In this document: positions 56,921 to 64,000 of the stretch, in pieces
How the letters are laid out: the number at the start of each line of letters is the position of its first letter
How positions within the stretch are numbered: position 1 is the first letter of the stretch
Source of the DNA: Pseudoalteromonas luteoviolacea H33-S
Lineage (GTDB): Bacteria; Pseudomonadota; Gammaproteobacteria; Enterobacterales; Alteromonadaceae
Direction: 5' to 3'
Assembly (NCBI RefSeq): GCF_001625695.1
Contig: NZ_AUXY01000053.1
Location: 1 to 64,000 of the forward strand
Length of the DNA: 64,000 bases
Position numbers and translations under genes: made by a program
Notes under the pieces: generated by a model
The model's input: the letters and a program-made list of their open reading frames with translations, nothing else
What the model was told of the DNA's origin: nothing
The model's database searches: none

Positions 56921-58717
56921 CTATTGCTGCGCTTCAAAAACAAGGTTAAAACTCACGGGCACTGCGTAACTGATCACCGATAAGTTTGCCAATGTTCTGA
57001 GTGTTTCAATTCCAGGCTCTAAACCAAAGTCTGTGGCGTCTAGCACAATTGGTGCTAGGGTTTGCACCATAATTTTATTGTTTGCAAGACGTCGAATAAC
57101 GACATCAGCGTTCACTTCTTTTATAACGCCAGTGAGATTGAGTGTGGTTGAGATGGATTGCATTTCAGTGCTACCAATAGGAAGTGCAACGAGCGCAGCA
57201 TAATCAATAGCAAGCAGGGCTTCAGCGGTTGGGAATGACTCGGTATCGAATAAAAATTCTTTCATTCTGCCATCACGGGTGTCGTTAGCGGTATCTACAC
57301 TGCTCAGGTCAATGGCTAATCTTGCTACCCCTTCAGGTGTAATACTGCCACTGATATCGTTAAATGTGTGTGATTCAACGAGGTGCTGTTTTTTGGTCGA
57401 TACAAAGTAAAGATGAGAGCTTTGAGGGTCTAATATAAATGGCGTGCTGATGGGCGGCGCCTCAGGTTCTGAAACTTGAATAGAGACTGGATCGCTGACT
57501 GTGCTTATAACACCATCGTTGACCGTTAACGTGACGCTAAATGTGCCTTTTTCTTCATAAATATAAGTAGGGTTTGGCTCGCTTGAAGTCTGTCCGTTTC
57601 CAAAGTCCCAGCTAAATGTGAGTGTATCACCGTCTAAATCAGAAGATTCATCGCCTTTAAAGTTTATCGTTAGTGGGTAATCACCTGATGTAGTAGAGGC
57701 CGATGCAACTGCTAATGGCGCGTGATTAATATCACCGTCTAATGAGCATAAACCGCCAAGAGAAGGAATTGTTGGTGTATCATTTTCCTGTGCTTTTTGG
57801 GCATTGAAGCCAAAATTTAAACTCTGGCCTGGGTTTATGGTGCTGTTGTAATTTTCATTGATGATTTCATACGGGTTATTGCCACTGTGCCTAGCATGCC
57901 AAACGCCCGTCAACTTGGTGTTGTCTGAAAATGCCATGAGTACTTTCCAGTTGGAAATAGCAACACTTTCAGTATTGGTAATGGTAACTTTGCCACGAAA
58001 CCCTGAGATCCACTCTTGTTCAACTTCAAAAGTACATTGTGCAGACCCAGGCTGAGCCTCACTAATGGTGACTGGTATGGGCGCCGCAGGGTAATCGTTT
58101 ATTCCGTCTTTGATGGTCAATAAAACAGAGTAAGCGCCAGCTTGCTCAAAGGTATGCTGAGGATTTATTTCATTAGAGGTCTGTCCATTACCAAAATCCC
58201 AGTGGTAGCTCACATTATCTGACGGTAAATTAGTCGCCTCGCTGGTAAAGTTGATTGTCGCAGGCGCCGTGCCTTGGTTGTTAGACGCTGACGCTACAAC
58301 CGTAACATTATTATTTTGTGAGCCTCCTTCACAAATACCAAATAATCTTGGTATGGTAACGGCTTGCCCATTGTTCTTTTTGACGTTAAAGCCAAACGCT
58401 TTGGATGAGCCCGGCTGAATGGTGCTGTTCCAATTAAGGTTGCTAAATTGATATGGACTATTGCCACTCAATTGGGCGCGCCAAGCATTGTTAATCGATT
58501 CCCCTTGGTTAAACTCTAATCCAACTTCCCAGCCGTTTATGGCCGAGTTAGTATTGTTAAACACGGTGACCTCTGCGGTATAGCCACTTTGCCATTCATT
58601 TTTTACATTGAACTCGCATTGTGCAGCTAAGCTGTGTATTGGGTGCCCCAAAACCATTAAACAGAGGCCGATTTTTAAAAATCGGTGCTGCTTGCTGTTG
58701 TATCTATGTTGTCTCAT
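56921..58717 (-). CDS. CBM2-PKD-CBM2-PKD-YceI secreted protein
   Basis: About 598 aa from ATG 58717, chosen since GGGGA lies 7 nt upstream and a signal peptide follows (ends HSLA); the open frame continues to 58897 without such support. Order: CBM2 about 36-135 (NEWQSGYTAEVTVFNN), PKD about 140-225 (YHWDFGNGQTSNEINP), CBM2 about 230-330 (QEWISGFRGKVTITN), PKD about 335-425 (FSWDFGNGQTSSEPNP), YceI about 430-598. No haem site. Similar CBM2-YceI proteins of Saccharophagus and Cellvibrio are linked to redox steps in polysaccharide breakdown. First gene of a three-gene operon. Confidence 0.85.
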   Translation of the reverse strand: MRQHRYNSKQHRFLKIGLCLMVLGHPIHSLAAQCEFNVKNEWQSGYTAEVTVFNNTNSAINGWEVGLEFNQGESINNAWRAQLSGNSPYQFSNLNWNSTIQPGSSKAFGFNVKKNNGQAVTIPRLFGICEGGSQNNNVTVVASASNNQGTAPATINFTSEATNLPSDNVSYHWDFGNGQTSNEINPQHTFEQAGAYSVLLTIKDGINDYPAAPIPVTISEAQPGSAQCTFEVEQEWISGFRGKVTITNTESVAISNWKVLMAFSDNTKLTGVWHARHSGNNPYEIINENYNSTINPGQSLNFGFNAQKAQENDTPTIPSLGGLCSLDGDINHAPLAVASASTTSGDYPLTINFKGDESSDLDGDTLTFSWDFGNGQTSSEPNPTYIYEEKGTFSVTLTVNDGVISTVSDPVSIQVSEPEAPPISTPFILDPQSSHLYFVSTKKQHLVESHTFNDISGSITPEGVARLAIDLSSVDTANDTRDGRMKEFLFDTESFPTAEALLAIDYAALVALPIGSTEMQSISTTLNLTGVIKEVNADVVIRRLANNKIMVQTLAPIVLDATDFGLEPGIETLRTLANLSVISYAVPVSFNLVFEAQQ

Positions 58718-59590
58718 GAAAATTCCCCGAAACATTGCCATTTGACATGTTATTTCCCTGCTGTTCTTCATTGAACAGGCATTCGACCAGAACTCACAGG
58801 CGGCAATAGCTGATGCAAAAATCGGGTATGAGGAAAGACCAAGGGCTGGAGGTATGACATGACATGTCAAAGACGTGAATACCGATAGGCTACGCAATGC
58901 GCATACAAAACAACAGTATGCACATTGTCACCATTTTAAGCATTGGCATTCAGCAACCCCGCTATCTTAGTTTTCACCTTAGACCGGAAGCTTTGCGTCC
59001 CTTTCTTTCAAAAGGTTTGCTATTTTAAGCCTGTCAAAGGAACTTAGCTTAAAACCGTCATAACCGCAAAGCATCAACTGCAACTTTCACAGTATTTGCA
59101 CATTTCACCTTAAAATGCTTTGTAAAGTCATACAAAAGCCTCAGATTTTATCTAATAAGTTTATATAAATTAGTACCTTGCACTAAAGTAGTATTGTGAA
59201 TGCACAATTTGAAATGAGGGGAGGATTGTGCACACCTACAGAGCAAATAGACACATTCAGTAATGTTATCAGGAGGAGGTTAAGCTGCTTGCAACCCACA
59301 GCCAGCATTGTGTCTTTTTTGGCATCATTAACGTTAAAGACTCTTCAATTGCCTCATCTTCCAATAATATTCAAATCTAAGATCAACTCATCGAGCATGG
59401 TTAGGCTTCAAAGCTTGGCTTCGGTAGCTAATTACTTACTAGGGGCATATTACCGCGAATTGACTAGTGCTTAAGTTGCAATAAAAGCACAATCCGAACT
59501 GTCTTTCGGTTTAAAAGCGATCAAATGTTAGTTAAATGTTTACTGATGATGTATTATGATTTTGTATCGTTCCAAATTATAAGGGGTGAA
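58718..59590. promoter_or_regulatory. Divergent regulatory region between redox operon and nucleoside hydrolase
   Basis: About 870 bp. A TGACATGTCA palindrome at 58860-58869 and further TGACATG copies (about 58743 and 58856) lie upstream of the CBM2-YceI start and could be an operator. The plus-strand frame at 59196-59474 lacks protein-like features. A and T-rich tracts around 59130-59180. Confidence 0.4.
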
Positions 59591-60556
59591 ATGAAAAAAA
59601 TAATATTTGATACAGATCCGGGCATTGATGACGCGATGGCACTGCTTTTGGCACACGCTTGTTCGGATATTGAGTTGGTTGGTATTACGACTACTTTTGG
59701 CAATGCAAACATAGAAAATACCACGCGAAATGCGCTTTATTTAAAACAACAGTTCGGTATGTCTGCTGAAGTCGCTAAGGGGGTTAACATCCCACTAGAT
59801 CAAGTGAAAACAGAGCCCGCCACCTTAGTTCATGGTGACAATGGGCTGGGAGATATTGAAATACCTAAAGTTATAAACACGCAGATATCACCGCTTATTG
59901 CACATGACTACCTTATCGAAACAATTAAAAATCAGCCGGGAGAGATCACGTTAGTTGCGGTAGGTCGGCTAACAAACTTGGCGATGGCAATTGAAAAAGC
60001 GCCTGAAATTGGCAAGTTAGTGAAAGAAGTCATCATTATGGGCGGTGCATTTGGACACAATGGTCATACCGGAAATTTGACACCATTTGCAGAAGCGAAT
60101 GTGTATGGCGATCCGCTAGCTGCAGATATTGTGATCAATGCTGACTGGCCAGTCACGCTCATAGGATTAGATGTCACGCAACAAACTTTGATGTCAAATG
60201 CGTATCTAGAGAAAATGAGAGTAAGCAGTGCACAGTATGGTCAATTCATATATGACATCACACGTTTTTATGCAAAGTTTTACAATGATGACCTTGGTTT
60301 AGATGGGTTTTATGTTCATGACTCTTCTGCAATCATGTACTTGGTAGCACCTCAAATATTTACGACTAAACGAGGGCGGATACGAGTTATCACTGACGGG
60401 CCTGCAAAAGGTCATACCTTGTTTAAAAGCTCAGATAGAATTTTTCCCATTGATGAGTGGGCGGCTAGGCCAAAACAAACCATCGCAATTAATGTTGATC
60501 CTCAAGCATTCAATCAATATTACTTCGATATTATTTGTAGTGATGAAACTGACTAG
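59591..60556 (+). CDS. Inosine/uridine-preferring nucleoside hydrolase
   Basis: 321 aa from ATG 59591 (AGGGG 5 nt upstream); the open frame from 59525 adds a stretch unlike the family. The calcium-binding N-terminal motif DTDPGIDDAMALLLA (Asp7, Asp9, Asp13, Asp14) is intact, and IIMGGAFGHNGHTG and DSSAIMYLV match the family. It splits ribonucleosides into base plus ribose in the cytoplasm, as part of purine/pyrimidine salvage. Monocistronic. Confidence 0.92.
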   Translation: MKKIIFDTDPGIDDAMALLLAHACSDIELVGITTTFGNANIENTTRNALYLKQQFGMSAEVAKGVNIPLDQVKTEPATLVHGDNGLGDIEIPKVINTQISPLIAHDYLIETIKNQPGEITLVAVGRLTNLAMAIEKAPEIGKLVKEVIIMGGAFGHNGHTGNLTPFAEANVYGDPLAADIVINADWPVTLIGLDVTQQTLMSNAYLEKMRVSSAQYGQFIYDITRFYAKFYNDDLGLDGFYVHDSSAIMYLVAPQIFTTKRGRIRVITDGPAKGHTLFKSSDRIFPIDEWAARPKQTIAINVDPQAFNQYYFDIICSDETD

Positions 60557-60870
60557 TTGAATTTGGGAGTAATTACATTGTCAGACAGGCTTTTATGGTT
60601 TAAGTAAATTAAACCTAAGAGTGCATAAAAGGTCGAAGATTTAGCAATTGCTTGTTAAGTATAGATAAAATTATAGTTTTTATTTTATAAAATTACTTAA
60701 CGGTCTAAATTAGACGATTGTTACAACTGAAAGATGTAACGCAAAACTACCTTAGCTTTGTAAAACTGTCGTATAGTCTTCAGAATCGTGTCGTATAAAT
60801 TTCGTTAATAGAAGAGACGAATTTAATTTATGTTTTACCTTGTATCAAACACTCAGGTTATAAGTATCTA
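60557..60870. other. 314-bp intergenic region
   Basis: AT-rich with TTTTATTTTATAAAATT near 60675 and several A/T runs. It probably holds the promoter of the HTH/DUF4177 gene. No gene or strong hairpin seen. Confidence 0.35.
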
Positions 60871-61272
60871 ATGAAAATAAATGCAGATTTGATAATTAGA
60901 CTAAGGCATCAAAAGTCTTGGTCTCAAGAAGAGCTGGCGATTGCTGCAGGCTTAAATTTGAGAACTATTCAGCGAATAGAAAAAGAAGCAACGATATCTT
61001 TGCAGTCTAAAAAATCGTTGGCGTCTGCGCTAGAAGTAGATATTCATGATCTGGACTATAAGGAGACGACAGAAATGAAGAGTTACGAATATAAAACAGT
61101 ATCAATTAAATTTAATCATGGTTGGTTTAAAAAAGGTATTTCAAATGTGGACCAAGCGCTAAATGAAGAGGCAATTGGTGGGTGGCGTTTTAAGCAAATG
61201 GTAATCCCTACTGATTCAACTGGTGGTTCGGAGCAAATGATTGCTATTTTTGAAAGGGAGTTGGTTGAATAG
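60871..61272 (+). CDS. HTH (XRE) and DUF4177 fusion protein
   Basis: 133 aa. A Cro/CI-type helix-turn-helix (about 5-58; SWSQEELAIAAGLNLRTIQRIEKE) is joined to a DUF4177 domain (about 68-133; YEYKTVSIKFNHG, GGWRFKQMVI). DUF4177 is a small beta-rich domain usually found alone; its ligand is unknown. The protein is probably a DNA-binding regulator whose domain senses an unknown input. Targets unknown; no neighbour is obviously co-regulated. Confidence 0.85.
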   Translation: MKINADLIIRLRHQKSWSQEELAIAAGLNLRTIQRIEKEATISLQSKKSLASALEVDIHDLDYKETTEMKSYEYKTVSIKFNHGWFKKGISNVDQALNEEAIGGWRFKQMVIPTDSTGGSEQMIAIFERELVE

Positions 61273-61805
61273 CTTACGACATGCTGAGCCGTGCTTCGTT
61301 ACATGGCTGCTTCCCTTTGTAGGCTGCTCATACGCACTATAATTTTTAGAGATATAAAGCTTCAGATGGCGTTGTTGACGATCATAACGCCCTTTGTTTT
61401 AACATGTAACAATCCTTGATGATTTACTTTTTTTATATGTGTTTTCGAATTTTAATTAATTTTTTAGCCCCCTTTATTTTTTGGCAATATAAACCTTGAA
61501 GCGGTGTTTAATTGGTTTTATATTGGTTTGGCCATAAGTTGTTGTAATTATTGATTTTATTTGTTTTTTTCTCCTTGGTTTGGTCGTTGCTTGATATTGA
61601 TGGTGTTTTATATAAATATTATTGTTTAATAATCAACCCCTTTAAGCCTTTAATATTAATTTATTAATATGGTTTTTGGTGCGCCCTTGAGTTTTTTTGG
61701 TTTTTATTATATTTTTTTCAAGTAATTATTGCTATGACTATAGTGCTTTTTAGTTGGTCGAGAAAAAACTGACATTCACTATATCTTCAAAAGGAATTTT
61801 ATATT
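61273..61805. other. 533-bp T-rich intergenic leader
   Basis: Strongly T- and G-rich on the + strand from about 61430 to 61740, with no gene. Ends with AAGGA for the following esterase. Confidence 0.4.
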
Positions 61806-62609
61806 TTGAAAATTATAATTTTGACACTGTTCTTTTGTCTTATTTCGACGATTGCTGATGCATCTAGTTTTAAAGGAGTAGCACTTCCTAAATCGCAATA
61901 TTTAACTGAGCTCCCAAAAATCACCGTCGCACTCCCTTCATCTTATGAAGCCAATGCTACAAAAAACTATCCAGTATTGTACGTACTTGATGGCGAACTC
62001 AATGGTGAGTTAGTTAACGGAATGCTCCATAGGTTGCACCTGTCCAATGGGACAAATGAACATATTATTGTCGGTTTAACTAGCCATGATCGTATTACAG
62101 ATTTCGCACCCACTGTGAATAGAGACCCGCGAGGGCCTGTGGGAGCAGGTGGAGGCGGTGATAAATTTTTAGACTTCATTGAAAACGAACTCATTCCACA
62201 GGTTAATAAAACTTATCGTACAAATAACTTTAATATTTTAGCTGGTCACTCAATCGCTGGTTTATTAGTTATCCATAGTTTTCAGTCCCGGCCAAAGCTT
62301 TTTCAAGGTCATTTAGCCTTTAGTCCAGCGGTTTGGTGGGGAGCTCGAGAAACAGCTAAGGCGACGCAAAAATACGTAACTTCTAAACAGCCAATTAAAA
62401 ATTACCTCTACATGAATATCGGCAGCGAAGGTGGCGAAATGCGTGAAGTTTATGACGAATTATCACAAACAATTCTTAGAAATCGGAATCTAGATCTGTA
62501 CTTGAGGCAAGATGAGTTTAATGACGATTCTCATGACTTTACAATGGCTGCTGGCCTGTTTAATGCGCTTACTGGGTTATATCATTATCAGCAGAAGCAA
62601 GGCTTATAG
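61806..62609 (+). CDS. Secreted alpha/beta-hydrolase esterase (esterase D / IroE-like)
   Basis: 267 aa from a TTG start with AAGGA 10 nt upstream. Signal peptide 1-19 (ends ADAS). Esterase-D fold: YPVLYVLDGELNGELV, IIVGLTSHDR, nucleophile elbow AGHSIAGLLV with the serine, LAFSPAVWWG and a late DDSHDF giving the catalytic His. Family members hydrolyse esters such as siderophore lactones or short acyl esters. The next gene encodes a relative of similar size, so the two look like a tandem pair; a third relative is at 14.4 kb. Substrate unknown. Confidence 0.82.
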   Translation: MKIIILTLFFCLISTIADASSFKGVALPKSQYLTELPKITVALPSSYEANATKNYPVLYVLDGELNGELVNGMLHRLHLSNGTNEHIIVGLTSHDRITDFAPTVNRDPRGPVGAGGGGDKFLDFIENELIPQVNKTYRTNNFNILAGHSIAGLLVIHSFQSRPKLFQGHLAFSPAVWWGARETAKATQKYVTSKQPIKNYLYMNIGSEGGEMREVYDELSQTILRNRNLDLYLRQDEFNDDSHDFTMAAGLFNALTGLYHYQQKQGL

Positions 62610-62767
62610 ACTGCTTATTCGGTCTTAGGTTTTGGTTTACACATTTGCGCCTGGAATAATGTGAAGCTAACTTTCCAACAAAGCCAAACAATTAAGGCTG
62701 GTAGGCCTATACGTTGCGCAACTAAGGTTTTCTAAATCTCCAACAAGAGAGATAAAAAGGATAAATT

Positions 62768-63643
62768 TTGACAGTATTTAGAAATAAGCTGCTTCTGGTA
62801 AGTTTGCTAGTATTAGTCGTTATGTTGGCTTTCATGGGCTATCAGCGCTATACGCAAGAGTATACATCTGCTTTTATAGATCATAGTCTTTATTCTGAGG
62901 TGCTATCAGAACAAAGAAAAATTTTTATTAGATTACCAAAAAGCTATGACGAAAATAAAACGTATCCAGTAATTATAAAATCTGATGGGAATTTCAATTT
63001 ATCTCGGTGGGATGAATCTCTCATCCAGTTAGCCCAAGCAGGTAAAGTCGAAGACTCTATTGTCGTGGCAATTCCAAATTTATTTTGGACAGACTCACGC
63101 AACAGAGATCTAGTCCCTCCATTTGCTAGAAAAGATGTGGCAATTGAAGCAAGGCCCCCTAATGAAAATTCACCTGAAATATTTGGTAGAGCTGACTTGT
63201 TTTTATCTTTCATTGAAACAGAGGTGTTACCTTATGTTGAGGCCAACTATAAGGTGAGTGAGAACCGAGTCCTAACTGGTTTTTCTGCTGGTGGTAGCTT
63301 TGTTTTATATACGCTCATTACCAAGCCTGAACTGTTTTCCGGCTATTTTGCGTTTAGCCCAGCAGCTTGGTATGACGATTCAGTGGTTGTTCGAGAGTTT
63401 CAAAAGGGGCTGAAAAACGTAGAGGGTGACCCGTTATTTTTGTATCTAAGTATAGGCGGTGCTGAGAATGATATTATTAAAGGCTCGTTTAAAGGCTTAC
63501 TCAAAGCCATAGATTCATATGGGCCAGCAAACTTCTACACCCAGCACAGCTATAGTGAGGGAGCTGGACATGTTGAAAACCCATATACCTCAGTGCCTTT
63601 AGCTTTACAGAGTTATTATCAGTTTAGATCTGAGAAGTTATAA
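62768..63643 (+). CDS. Membrane-anchored alpha/beta-hydrolase esterase, relative of the preceding
   Basis: 291 aa from a TTG start (AAAAAGG 7 nt upstream). An N-terminal hydrophobic segment (about 7-25, LLLVSLLVLVVMLAFMGY) anchors or exports it. Esterase fold with KTYPVIIKSDGNFNLS, SIVVAIPNLFW, elbow GFSAGGSFVLYTL (serine nucleophile), YFAFSPAAWYDD and GAGHVENP as likely catalytic His region. It parallels the preceding esterase in motif order but is clearly diverged. They are 158 nt apart, so likely separate promoters or a loose operon. Substrate unknown. Confidence 0.82.
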   Translation: MTVFRNKLLLVSLLVLVVMLAFMGYQRYTQEYTSAFIDHSLYSEVLSEQRKIFIRLPKSYDENKTYPVIIKSDGNFNLSRWDESLIQLAQAGKVEDSIVVAIPNLFWTDSRNRDLVPPFARKDVAIEARPPNENSPEIFGRADLFLSFIETEVLPYVEANYKVSENRVLTGFSAGGSFVLYTLITKPELFSGYFAFSPAAWYDDSVVVREFQKGLKNVEGDPLFLYLSIGGAENDIIKGSFKGLLKAIDSYGPANFYTQHSYSEGAGHVENPYTSVPLALQSYYQFRSEKL

Positions 63644-63890
63644 CTTCGGTTAAAAATCGAAGTTTAAATGTGATGTGATATTGCTGTTGCTTATTAATAG
63701 GATTTTTATTAATGGTTGGTTTTTATATTTCAGTGTTAATGATTTTTTTACTAATGTGCTTTAAGGGCTTTTATCTCTTTTATATTTAATTTTAATATGA
63801 TTGTTTATAATCAGCTTGTTTAATTTATTGAAGCGAGACCACCTGCTAATGCAGATACTAGCTTCATACAAGCGAAGGATAGAGAGTTAT

Positions 63891-64000
63891 ATGCTGAATA
63901 CGCACATTAAAACTGAGCGATTAGAGTTAAAAAATTTAGATGACAAAGACGCTGCCGGCTTATTAGAGATTTTTTCAGATCCTGAAGTCATGAAATACTG
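63891..64000 (+). CDS. GNAT-family N-acetyltransferase, truncated by window end
   Basis: Starts at ATG 63891 with AAGGATAGAGAG upstream. The 36 visible codons (TERLELKNLDDKDAAGLLEI followed by FSDPEVMKY) are the typical start of RimJ/RimL-like GNAT acetyltransferases that transfer acetyl from acetyl-CoA to an amine. The rest lies beyond the window, so no active-site residue can be checked. Confidence 0.7.
   Translation, partial: MLNTHIKTERLELKNLDDKDAAGLLEIFSDPEVMKY

Noticed and set aside
59196..59474. Plus-strand 92-codon frame from GTG
   Set aside because: Poor start, no recognisable domain or signal, and no ribosome-binding site. A short real gene cannot be fully excluded.

Overview
The window looks like a chromosomal segment of a marine gammaproteobacterium, most likely Pseudoalteromonas (inference). 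The grounds are moderate-to-low GC, AT-rich intergenic leaders, and the family mix: a CBM5/12-rich chitin-degradation cluster, MexEF-like RND efflux, LytS/LytTR signalling, CadC/TolB regulators, DUF1592/DUF1552 proteins and GG-leader peptides. No rRNA, tRNA, CRISPR array or complete prophage was recognised.

Left part (1-14 kb). After a gene cut by the window edge, a small gene remnant and a DM13 protein comes a four-gene secreted chitin cluster on the + strand: GH18 chitinase, AA10 LPMO, a ChiA-type GH18 chitinase and an M4 (thermolysin-like) metalloprotease. Each protein carries two CBM5/12 chitin-binding modules, and a strong intrinsic terminator closes the cluster. The hydrolases and LPMO would cut crystalline chitin while the protease strips the protein that coats natural chitin.

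Middle (12.8-39.6 kb). A DUF418 membrane protein, a 57-aa GG-leader peptide, and an esterase divergent from a CadC-type membrane regulator are followed by a minus-strand serine hydrolase, LytS-type kinase and LytTR regulator. Next come a TetR/dihydrofolate-reductase-like divergent pair with a perfect 8-bp-arm operator and a LysR-controlled RND efflux operon ending in an oxidoreductase. Then come a PagL-like lipid A deacylase, an MlaC-like protein, a large signal-less protein with a LysM-like segment, and three tandem paralogous SUMF1-fold lipoproteins. A small membrane protein and a second GG-leader peptide close this part.

Right part (39.8-64 kb). An M1 aminopeptidase and a large secreted protein with two CBM5/12-like modules and a C-terminal LAS-type metallopeptidase domain are followed by small genes (lipoprotein, HAD-like, DJ-1/PfpI-like, secreted peptide). 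A decayed, repeat-rich zone (48.9-52.2 kb) holds a dead gene, a dead fourth SUMF1 fragment, an 11-bp tandem array, 30-nt direct repeats, an exported methyltransferase-like gene and a REP-associated-type Y1 transposase. Then comes a three-gene minus-strand operon: CBM2-PKD-CBM2-PKD-YceI, CBM2-YceI-FnIII-cytochrome c-DUF1592, and Tat-exported DUF1552. It resembles the polysaccharide-binding redox proteins of Cellvibrio and Saccharophagus. The end carries a nucleoside hydrolase, an HTH/DUF4177 protein, two related esterases and a truncated GNAT acetyltransferase.

Most promising for follow-up: the CBM2/YceI/cytochrome operon as a possible extracellular electron source for polysaccharide oxidation, the two orphan GG-leader precursors, the triplicated SUMF1 lipoproteins facing a toxin-like protein, and tandem arrays that stop exactly at conserved transposon-like termini.
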